Assembly (NCBI GenBank): GCA_036794825.1
Contig: DAIRGA010000042.1
Coordinates: forward strand, 1 to 33,922
Direction of reading: 5' to 3'
DNA: 33,922 bases
Source of the DNA: RZYY01 sp036794825
Lineage (GTDB): Bacteria > Bacteroidota > Bacteroidia > Bacteroidales > 4484-276
Shown here: positions 1-8,200 of the stretch, in pieces
How the letters are laid out: each line of letters starts with the position of its first letter
How positions within the stretch are numbered: the stretch's first letter is position 1
The notes under the pieces: model-generated
The model's input: only the letters and a program-made list of their open reading frames with translations
Database searches by the model: none
Told to the model about the DNA's origin: nothing
Program-made: the position numbers and the translations under genes

Positions 1-799
1 TGCTGTTGCCTTCAAATCCATTCACCGGGGTTGACGTGTAATCATCGTCAACTGCCAAAATCTCACAAAACGTCTTCAAACAAACACTCTGAAAAGGAGC
101 TCCATAAGGTGGTGTTCCTGGACCGGAGTATGCCCAGTTGTACTGAACAACATTCTCGGTTGTTGGATCACTTGTTTGGCCAATCAAAGATTTTACTACA
201 GTAATTACGACACCGTCATTTCCGGGTAAAAAGCCTCCATTACTTGGGTCTATTTCCAAGTCCCAGATTAAACTTGGGCAAAATGCATCTTTGTTCAATG
301 AGGCTGATTCGACAGTAAAGCAAATGCTAAAAATTCTTGTCCAGCCGGTAGTTGAAATATAAATTGGAGTGGCTGCCGGATTGTTCATTTGAATAGCGCC
401 GTTAATGTATTCGGCTCCTCCAGTAAAACTGAACCAAGCGGGACCCGCCGGACCACTAGTTGATATCTGTGGAGGATTCGGTGCAAAAGGACCATAGCCA
501 GGTTCAAAATCGGTAAAGCCAATAAGTTCTAATTCCGAATCATCGTACCAGAAGCGGACATTAACACCAAACAATTGCTTATTTGGTGTGTCAGATGTAA
601 ACTCAACGTCCACACAGTAGGTTTGTGTTTGGCAATTGTACTCAGGATTGGCAAACCTGACAGTAACCACGGGCAACTGCGCAATGGCATTAAAACCTGG
701 CAAAAGGATCAGCAACAAAGCGAAAATTCTCAATCCTGACCATTTGTTACTTTTAAAAATTGTCCGTCCAACTCTTTCAACAAGTAGATTTCTTTTCAT
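1..799 (-). CDS. Secreted cohesin-like surface protein, paralogue of the 1651-4755 gene (partial, 3' end off the window)
   Basis: An open frame runs from the ATG at 797-799 to the left edge, giving 266 codons without a stop. Residues 1-41 form a signal peptide: a basic start, a hydrophobic stretch around 24-38, and a cleavage-like end AIAQ. From residue 43 the mature part matches the neighbouring 1651-4755 product block by block: TVRFANP, NVRFWYDD, FTDFEPGYG, ISTTGWTR, CPSLIWDLE, NDGVVITVV. The alternating strands and the FWYDD-type motif suggest a cohesin-like beta sandwich; this is a fold-level judgement, not a database hit. The last visible residues (AVDDDYTSTPVNGFEGN) begin the same 'DNDxLNG' domain that follows in the paralogue. 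By analogy the missing part may carry dockerin-like and T9SS sorting domains, but this cannot be seen here. It has its own promoter candidate and probably arose by tandem duplication with 1651-4755. Confidence 0.85.
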   Translation of the reverse strand, partial: MKRNLLVERVGRTIFKSNKWSGLRIFALLLILLPGFNAIAQLPVVTVRFANPEYNCQTQTYCVDVEFTSDTPNKQLFGVNVRFWYDDSELELIGFTDFEPGYGPFAPNPPQISTSGPAGPAWFSFTGGAEYINGAIQMNNPAATPIYISTTGWTRIFSICFTVESASLNKDAFCPSLIWDLEIDPSNGGFLPGNDGVVITVVKSLIGQTSDPTTENVVQYNWAYSGPGTPPYGAPFQSVCLKTFCEILAVDDDYTSTPVNGFEGNS

Positions 800-1552
800 A
801 GAAGTGTAATTTGAATATTTAAGTTATATTCTGAAAGTAAATTTTTTACCTGATTATCATGATTAAACGAAGACTTGGCAAAGTTTTTAATTCCCCGGAT
901 TCATCACATAGTCAGGTAATTTAATCCACAAAGATAGCAGCGTTATTAAACCACTCTAATACTTTTTTGATTTTTTATAAAACTATCTTCCGTCTGGAAT
1001 CAATTTGAAATGAATCCTTTAACCACTATTGGTTTCAGCCTAATGATCTTCAGTTATTAAAACATTGAGAGCACACTAAAAAATCAGGTACAATGGGCGG
1101 TTAAATGCATCAAATTGAATACCTTAAGCAGTTGGCGAAGCGAATGAAATCATTTATAATAGATTTCAACCACATATTTTTTTCATCCGGAACAAAATCA
1201 TTTGATTTTTTTAGTTCTGGTAACATGGAAAAACAGGTACCTTTAACCTCATAGAAACCCATTCAAGCATAGAATTGAGCCTTGCCGACAGGTGTTTGAA
1301 ACCTATCATCCGGCCGTTAATAAAGTTTCCATTTTGGGTAGATGAGAAATAAAGACTAATTTTTGAAGTATCCACGTTTTCGGATCAGCCTCCTTGGTAG
1401 TAGCACACTGATATTACAAATCCTGCGGGGTTAGATTATGGCATATCGCCGCCATACTACCATTCACCGGAATTCCCTGCTATAGAATCCAACCTTCTGG
1501 ATTTCAATTTCAATCCTAATAGAATTGCGGTCTCATTTGCCGGGAATCAGAC
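800..1552. other. Long intergenic region between the two paralogues
   Basis: No convincing gene lies in these roughly 750 bp. They hold the leader and -7 box of the 1-799 gene. At 1287-1307 there is a short imperfect inverted repeat, GACAGGT / ACCTATC. A plus-strand small ORF occupies 1105-1254 (49 codons, starting MHQIEYLKQLAKRMKSF) with no visible promoter. A protein-like plus-strand open stretch from about 1404 to 1548 reads TNPAGLDYGISPPYYHSPEF and onward but has no start codon and is preceded by two stops. The last two may be chance or decayed remnants. Confidence 0.4.
929..936 (-). promoter_or_regulatory. Bacteroidota -7 box for the 1-799 gene
   Basis: The minus strand reads TATCTTTG, an exact match to the Bacteroidota -7 consensus TAnnTTTG, about 130 bp upstream of the ATG at 799. 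No clear TTTG -33 box lies at the usual 19-23 bp spacing. The same octamer occurs upstream of the 25327 start, and the bases just upstream of it are also alike at the two sites (GTTAT shortly before the box). Confidence 0.45.
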
Positions 1553-1554
1553 AA

Positions 1555-1587
1555 CAAAAAATCAGCGGATCCGAAAACCCGCTGATT
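1555..1587 (-). terminator. Rho-independent terminator of the 1651-4755 gene
   Basis: A perfect 9-bp stem (AATCAGCGG at 1560-1568, CCGCTGATT at 1579-1587) encloses a 10-nt loop. On the minus strand it is followed by a run of T. It lies about 60 bp downstream of the stop codon at 1651, so the gene is probably a single transcription unit. Confidence 0.85.
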
Positions 1588-1650
1588 CAAATAGGAAAAA
1601 TTCAAATCCAAACAAACAAAGGATGATTACTTGCCAATCTTACAATTATA

Positions 1651-4600
1651 TTACGGCATTACAATCATGGTTTTTGAAGCTGAGCTGGTACCGCCCAGAC
1701 TTTCCAGTTGAAGCCTGTACATGTAGGTTCCCGGTTTAAGATCATCGAGGATATTGCTAACCTGATATTTGCCAGCTTCCTGATACTCACTGATTAAGGT
1801 AGCAACTTGCTGACCTACATTGTTGTAAACGGCTAGTGTAACTTTTCCGCCAGTGGGGACCTGGTAACTGAATGTTGTAGAATATCTGAAAGGATTAGGA
1901 TAATTGGAAACCGTCAAATCATCACCGGAGATTTTGTTTGCATTGGTTGTCAGGTATTCGGTTTTGAGATTAAGTCCATTAATAATGCTCGCGTTGCCAT
2001 CAGCTATTTCAGAATCAGAATTGATGGTAAAGAGTGATTTTTCAACAGGAATATCTCCTGTTATTCTGGCTTTGATGACAACGAGTGGTTCATTCTTGTT
2101 CAAATATTTACCGTTAATGTCATACCAGGCCAGATTGATTGTACCATTCTGATTATCAATAGCATAAAGCTCATAATTTGTCTCCAAAACTTCTAACGCC
2201 GTATTATCAAAATTCAATGAAAGCGACATGGCTCCAAGGTGAAAATAAGTATCTGCTTTCAATTCGATTTCAACAACTTCTCCTGATGTAACTGTTTTCG
2301 AACCTTCGTAGGATAGTGTAATATGCTCACTTTCATTTTTAAAATTGTATGATTGGGGAACATAGGACGCGTTGATATCGCCGAGAGCCGAGTAATAGAT
2401 GTTTATAAAATTGTTTTTGGGTTGAATTGGCAAAATTCCGCTTGTGTATTTATGGTCAGTTGCAAGAGTATTTTCCATAAAAGGAGCGCCACTATGCTCA
2501 AATTTTACATCACCTGCATTCTGGGTGTCAAAGGGAGCCGGCCATGTAACCGCAGGTAAATCATTGGCTATACGTCCGCTAACTCTGAAATTTGGTGAGT
2601 ATAAAGCACCTGGCTGGCTACTGGGAAATTTCTGAATGATTCCAACTGCCCTGCGTGCCGTAAGCAGTGCATCAAGAGAGGTAAGACCACCGTTGATATA
2701 GGGATTGGAACTATTAACATCTGCTTGTGAGTGCGAGTGAAATCCATATCTGGGATTGGCAGTGTTTGCTCCTACCCAGCTGAAACCAAAACTATTTTGA
2801 AGATCAGCGCCAACTACCATCATCATAATGCCCAAGGCATCGGTTGAGGTTACGCTTCCCCAATTGTTAAAGGTATAGTTGTTTTTCAGGTAGGTTCCGC
2901 TTGTTGCTGGAGGATTGGATCCAAACACTTCGCATTGCCCGCCATCCCATACTTTTATCAGGTAACCATCGCAACCCATTTCATCCACTGGAAGGTCGAA
3001 TTTGAAGTAGGAAAGAAGCTCATCCGGAGTACCTTCAAATTTCTTATCAGCAGCTACGGTTTCGATTTCAATGATTGAATTTCCCGGTTCCACTTTACAG
3101 AGTGTGATATAGAAATAATCGACAGGATATGGATTAGTGCCCTGGGTTGCATAGGGCGAAGGCATTACGCTTTCATTAGCATTCCAGTATTTGATCTGAC
3201 CAGCAAGAGTTGGTTTCTCCCGGCTGATCTGCACCAGGTCATTTCCTGTGCAACCATCCACACCCTGAAGAATTGCATTTACCGATAATTCTGATGTTCC
3301 GGTGGTGTTATCCCATTGGATAGTTACTGAGTTTCCGGTATTTCCATTTACAAACTCCCCTCCCCCATTAATATTCCATGTGTAAAGTACATCTTCTGCC
3401 GCAGCGCACTGGAGCAAATCTTCGATGGAAAATACGGTTTGTGAGCAAGAGAAAACTTCAGTCTCTCCCAGAATGGCAGGCTCTGGCGCTTCAAAAACCA
3501 GCACTTCAAAATTACAACTCAGCAAACATCCTTCCGGGTCAGTAACTGAATAGGCAACCGAATAGAGACCACAGGATGGCGGATTGAATTTATAGGTATT
3601 TTCAATTTCATCGAAATAGGTAAATTCGCCTGAAAAAACTCCACCAGCAGGATTTCCACCGCCTAAGGTTAACGGTAATTCGAGTTCACAAATCTGAATA
3701 TTATCCGGGCAAACCACAGTGTTGTTGTAAACCAGAACTTCGGCTACAGCCTGGGCGCAGTTGGTGGGGTTGGCAACCTCACAAACAGAGTAGGTGATGA
3801 AATACTGACCAGAGGGAGTATTGGCGGGTACCGATAGCTGACCTGAAACATTGATTTCAACTCCATTCAGTCCACCGTTGTCTGCAACACTTAGCAGCAC
3901 GAGCTCGGGGTTGACGGCTGCTCCGTTAAAAAGATCGTTTGAAAGCACGTTGCCAACATTCGGATTTCCAACACAACCGTTAACCTGGTTTCCGGAGAAG
4001 TCGTCAGTGTTTGCAATAATCTCAGCTGCCAAACCGACGCATTGTTCACTTACCGGGAAACCATAAGGTGTGCCCCCATTGGCCGAATATTGCCAATTGA
4101 ACTGTTCAACATTTTCGAAGCATGAAGATGATTGCAAAGGTGGCGGAGCAACCACGGTAATCACAACACCATCACTGCCAACAAGAAAACTGCCGTTAGC
4201 CGGATCAGCCTCAAGATCCCATACGATGCTGGGGCAAAAGCCTTCGCTTGTAGAACCAAAATCATCAACATGAAAAACCATGGCATACAGCTTTGTCCAT
4301 CCGGTTGTTGAAATGTAAGTTGGTGTAGCTGATCCATTAACAAGTTGAATTGCGCCATTTACATACTCACAAGGCCCACCAAAAGAAAACATCATAGGAC
4401 CACTTTGAACTGATCCGGTAGATACGATTGCTGGATTTGGGGCTACTGCTGCGTATCCCGGAGCATAATCAGTGAAATGGAGAAATTCTAAAACCAAATC
4501 ATCGTAAAAAAAGCGAATGTTCTTTCCAAACAATCTTTGTCCGGATTCATTAGCCTGAAACTCAACATCTACCTTATAGGTTTGGTTTGCGACATCCAGT

Positions 4601-4755
4601 TGCGGATTTGCGAAACGAACGGATATTGTTACGCTCTGACCAATAGAAACAAAAGCAAACAAAAAAGCGATCAAAGTAAGAATCAAAGATTTGTATGAAC
4701 TTGCTTGATTGTTTTCAGCATAACTTGCTGTTGCGGAAGTAGTGATTTTTTTCAT
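1651..4755 (-). CDS. Secreted multidomain cohesin/dockerin-like protein with T9SS sorting domain
   Basis: The 1034-residue protein has a signal peptide at 1-40 (hydrophobic 24-38, ending SIGQ). A cohesin-like beta domain (about 43-203) shares its motifs with the 1-799 product. A 'DNDxLNG' domain follows at about 245-345 (NVLSNDLFNG, then TYSVCEVANPTNC), then a Cys-containing SprB/PKD-like region (349-510) and a carrier-type beta domain (515-610). Dockerin-like segments are visible at 633-710 (VTSTDALGIMMMVVG, LTSLDALLTARRAVG) and near 791 (LGDINASYVP). A clear cohesin-like domain lies at about 820-935 (SGEVVEIELKADT, LSLNFDNTALEVLE). Residues 950-1034 are a type A T9SS sorting domain (NYPNPF, TLAVYNNVGQQV, LKPGTYMYRL), so the protein should cross the outer membrane and be anchored or released there. 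It has its own promoter candidate and terminator. The T9SS assignment is firm. The cohesin and dockerin labels rest on motif pattern. Confidence 0.93.
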   Translation of the reverse strand: MKKITTSATASYAENNQASSYKSLILTLIAFLFAFVSIGQSVTISVRFANPQLDVANQTYKVDVEFQANESGQRLFGKNIRFFYDDLVLEFLHFTDYAPGYAAVAPNPAIVSTGSVQSGPMMFSFGGPCEYVNGAIQLVNGSATPTYISTTGWTKLYAMVFHVDDFGSTSEGFCPSIVWDLEADPANGSFLVGSDGVVITVVAPPPLQSSSCFENVEQFNWQYSANGGTPYGFPVSEQCVGLAAEIIANTDDFSGNQVNGCVGNPNVGNVLSNDLFNGAAVNPELVLLSVADNGGLNGVEINVSGQLSVPANTPSGQYFITYSVCEVANPTNCAQAVAEVLVYNNTVVCPDNIQICELELPLTLGGGNPAGGVFSGEFTYFDEIENTYKFNPPSCGLYSVAYSVTDPEGCLLSCNFEVLVFEAPEPAILGETEVFSCSQTVFSIEDLLQCAAAEDVLYTWNINGGGEFVNGNTGNSVTIQWDNTTGTSELSVNAILQGVDGCTGNDLVQISREKPTLAGQIKYWNANESVMPSPYATQGTNPYPVDYFYITLCKVEPGNSIIEIETVAADKKFEGTPDELLSYFKFDLPVDEMGCDGYLIKVWDGGQCEVFGSNPPATSGTYLKNNYTFNNWGSVTSTDALGIMMMVVGADLQNSFGFSWVGANTANPRYGFHSHSQADVNSSNPYINGGLTSLDALLTARRAVGIIQKFPSSQPGALYSPNFRVSGRIANDLPAVTWPAPFDTQNAGDVKFEHSGAPFMENTLATDHKYTSGILPIQPKNNFINIYYSALGDINASYVPQSYNFKNESEHITLSYEGSKTVTSGEVVEIELKADTYFHLGAMSLSLNFDNTALEVLETNYELYAIDNQNGTINLAWYDINGKYLNKNEPLVVIKARITGDIPVEKSLFTINSDSEIADGNASIINGLNLKTEYLTTNANKISGDDLTVSNYPNPFRYSTTFSYQVPTGGKVTLAVYNNVGQQVATLISEYQEAGKYQVSNILDDLKPGTYMYRLQLESLGGTSSASKTMIVMP

Positions 4756-4791
4756 AATAGTAAATTATTTTACGTTCAAAATTTGATACCG

Positions 4792-4822
4792 TAAAAATAC
4801 TTTATCTTTATGACAGAACAAA
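4792..4822 (-). promoter_or_regulatory. Promoter candidate for the 1651-4755 gene
   Basis: On the minus strand, TTTG (4819-4822) lies 19 bp upstream of TATTTTTA (4792-4799). This fits the Bacteroidota layout TTTG-N19-23-TAnnTTTG except for the last base of the -7 box. It lies about 37 bp upstream of the ATG at 4755. The surrounding 4756-5040 stretch is strongly AT-rich and shows no gene. Confidence 0.45.
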
Positions 4823-5041
4823 CATTTTTGATAATTTTTTTGTAAATATTTTATTCTTTCTTGAATTATTTTTTTAACTACTTGATTAGATTGCTTTTAG
4901 CAAAGATCAATTTCGGAGGTGATGTAAAATATATTTACATTTTTACATGTATCAAATACCAACAAAAGGGGTCATTTTTTGTGGTTCAAAACTTTCAAGA
5001 GGTAAAAAAGGTAAGAAATACTAAAATCTTCAGAAATTTTG

Positions 5042-5075
5042 AAAAAAAAGCCGCCCCGGTTTTCCCGGAGCGGCT
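5042..5075 (-). terminator. Rho-independent terminator of the giant-protein operon
   Basis: The minus strand carries an 11-bp GC-rich stem (arms at 5065-5075 and 5049-5059, one G-U pair) around a short loop, followed by eight T (5042-5049). It starts about 26 bp after the stop codon at 5102. It marks the end of the 25327-to-5102 transcription unit. Confidence 0.9.
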
Positions 5076-5101
5076 CTTGGATTTGAATCTTATCAGAAAC
5101 C

Positions 5102-5290
5102 TCAGTCTCGTGGTACACTGGTAAATTTACCATTGTTGAACTCCCACAGGATGCGGTCGTTGAAGTTGGTATCACCATTCAGGTTGTAGTCGCTGTTGCG
5201 GTATTTGGCGAATACTCCGTTACCCAGCTCCCAGAAAATACGATCATCAAAGGTGATGTCTGTATCGGAATTCTGATTCATTGATTGCTG
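5102..5290 (-). other. Dockerin-like C-terminal module of the giant protein
   Basis: The last 60 or so residues contain two EF-hand-like loops, each followed by a W and an NG turn: NSDTDITFDDRIFWELGNG and DYNLNGDTNFNDRILWEFNN. The second fits the 12-residue dockerin calcium loop pattern (D/N at positions 1, 3, 5, 9 and 12). The protein then ends in FTSVPRD, where T9SS substrates would carry a sorting domain. The roughly 200 residues before it (from LTIEAYVYLEGA) are a separate domain I do not recognise. Calcium or cohesin binding is inferred from the motif. Confidence 0.6.
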
Positions 5291-8200
5291 TCCATTGCCA
5301 CCAAACATCGCATATTTACCGGGAAGTATCTGCTTCTGACGGCTAAATGCACCGAATCCCAATGGATCATCAACATAACTCTGCTGAATACGGAAATCGT
5401 AGGTAACTTTGCCATTGGCTACAGGCACTGCCACATGCGACATGACAATCAGATGGTTACGATGCTCCACAACTACGTAATACTCGCCGTTTAAGTCAAC
5501 GTTGCAACAACCGCTGCCATCCACAAACTCGATGGTACCATCGTTGTGCAGCAAGGCTGCAGATTGACAAACCGGCCCACCAACTCCCGCAGGGTTATCT
5601 CTAAGCGACACAAGAACCCAATCAACTACCGTTGCAGGGTATCCTGCATCACCAGGTATCGGATTGCCATAGGAATCATAACCATTGCCCTCAGTTCCGT
5701 TATAGTTCCATGGGGCTACGTTGTAAGGCTGTCCGGCTGGTGTGTAATTGAGACCGAGGAAGAAGTCATCAAATGTCTGACCCGGAAGAATCTTCAGGTC
5801 ATTGAGATTTGTGCGCATCGGGAGCGCATAATTTGTTGTTCCATCAGGATAAATAGCTGCACCCTCGAGATAAACATAAGCCTCGATAGTCAGGCAGAAC
5901 TCATCAACTACCACCGTAACCAATGCCTGGTCGCAGTTCGACGGGTTGAGTTCTTCACAGATCCGGTAAGTGATCGTGTAAACGCCGGCAGGGGTGCCAA
6001 CGGGTACGCTTACCGTGCCGGTCAGCGGATCTACCAATGGTACCGGGCCGCCATTGATCGGTGTTGCCGGAGTCAGCACTGTGATATCAACTTCGTTAAT
6101 ATTGGTCAGGCTGCCATTCAGCTCATCATTGTCCAGAACGTTGCCAACATCGGGATCGCCATCGTTACCGTTGATGCCTGTGTAGGTGTCGTTCTCTGCT
6201 TCGATCAGCGCCGGATCTACCGTTACGGTTACTATCGCCTGGTCGCAGTTCGACGGGTTGAGTTCTTCGCAGATCCGGTAAGTGATCGTGTAAACGCCGG
6301 CAGGGGTGCCAACGGGTACGCTTANNNNNNNNNNNNNNNNNNNNNNNNNNNNNNNNNNNNNNNNNNNNNNNNNNNNNNNNNNNNNNNNNNNNNNNNNNNN
6401 NNNNNNNNNNNNNNNNNNNNNNNNAACGCCGGCAGGGGTGCCAACGGGTACGCTTACCGTGCCGGTCAGCGGATCTACCGATGGTACCGGGCCGCCATTT
6501 ATCGGCGTAGCCGGAGTCAGTACCGTAATATCAACTTCGTTAATATTGGTCAGACTGCCATTCAGCTTATCATTGTCCAGAACGTTGCCAACATCGGGAT
6601 CGCCATCGCTACCGTTGATGCCTGTGTAGGTGTCGTTTTCAGCAAGGATGTCATTGAAATCAGCCGTAATGGTAACCTGGTCGTTATCTGATACAGTACC
6701 TCCCCCGGGAGTATCACCGGTAACCGACACCGTATTGAGCACACTGCCCGTTGTCAAATCACCGGCGGTTATGTTGTAAGTTGGGTTATAAATTACCTGC
6801 TGACCCGGCGCCAGTGATGGTATGGTGACATTCAACCCGACTTTTGCATCTACTACCTCCACCTCTGTGAGGGTAACATCACCGGTATTCTCTACGGTTA
6901 TGGTGTAAGTAATCTCCTGGCCGATTGTTGCGTAGGTCATCGGATCAGCCGTTTTGGTTACTATTATCTGCGGATTTTGCGGCAGCGGAGTTACCGTAGG
7001 TCGGTTATTGCTGTTGTTGGTATGGTCTGACAAGTCAGTAACCGGATTGCCCTGCTGGGTATTTCCGCTTCCTAACGCCTGATTAATCACTTCACCTGCG
7101 TCAATATCAGCCTGGGTTACTGCGTAGGTAGCCGTGAAAATGATTCTCTGACCAGGAATGATATCTCTAAGCAACGGGCTGCCACCTATATGAGAGCCAC
7201 CTGTGAAATAAACAGGTACTGGCAAAGTGCCGGTTCCGGTAAAGGTGGAGGTGCTTTCGGTTACCATGATATCAAATACCGTAACATTACCCGTGTTGGT
7301 TACAACATAGGTGTATGTGATTAGTCCGGTTGAAGGATTGTAACTCGACAGCTTGACTACCCCAAGTCGTGGGTTTTGTAAAGCATTTACCGTTTCACTG
7401 TCGGTATCGGAAAGTGGTGTATCGCCGGTTCCGTCGCCATTGGTATCTGCGCTTCCGCTACCCGTGGCCGTGTTGGTGAAATAGCCGCGGTTCACATCAG
7501 CCAGTTTAATGGTGTAGGTAGCATTATAAATCCAGGTTTCTCCTACTTCCAGAACTCCATTAGTGTTAAAATCACCACTCTGATAGGTTGGTCCTGTGGT
7601 GGCCTGCGGGTCGCTGACCGCCGGATTGTAAATAGTGATGTTTCCGTCATTGGTCAGTGTTATCCTGTAAGTAATTACATCACCGACAGCATCGTAAGTC
7701 TGACCCGCTGGGTTAAGCGATTTGACGATGGACAGTGACGGATTTTGAGGCAGGCTCGTTGTGGTTTCTGTGTCGTTGTCAATGTCTGTTCCTGAGGTAT
7801 CAGTTACCGTGCCGCCCTTAGGATCGGCGCCCGTGGCCAGTGCGCTGTTGACGACTTTTCCGGCGTTAATGTCATCCTGTGTGATCGAATAGATGAACGT
7901 TATCACGCCAACCTCTGCTGGCAATAATGTGGATGGAACCACATCAAGGTTGCCAACTCCGATGATGGCATCGTCTATTTCTACTCCGGTAAGGGTAACA
8001 TTGCCCGTGTTGGTCACCGTGAAGGTGTACAGGATCTGATCGCCAACAACGGCTGCGGATGGATTACCCTGGTAAACTCCTTCTTTCACCAAAGCTATTG
8101 ATGGCTGCTGATCGGCCGTGATCTCTTCGTCTGAACTGTCGCTTACGTTTGGCCCGCTCGGCGGTGTGCCGGTGGCTGTAACCGTATTGGTTACCGTGCC

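Noticed and set aside
4861..5124. Plus-strand ORF in the AT-rich spacer at 4861-5124
   Set aside because: It runs through a terminator hairpin and into the end of the giant gene on the other strand, and its composition is that of low-complexity AT-rich DNA.
5546..6691. Long plus-strand ORF opposite the giant gene
   Set aside because: It is antisense to a repeat-coding region, contains the N block, and repeats with the same period as the real gene, so it is a shadow frame.
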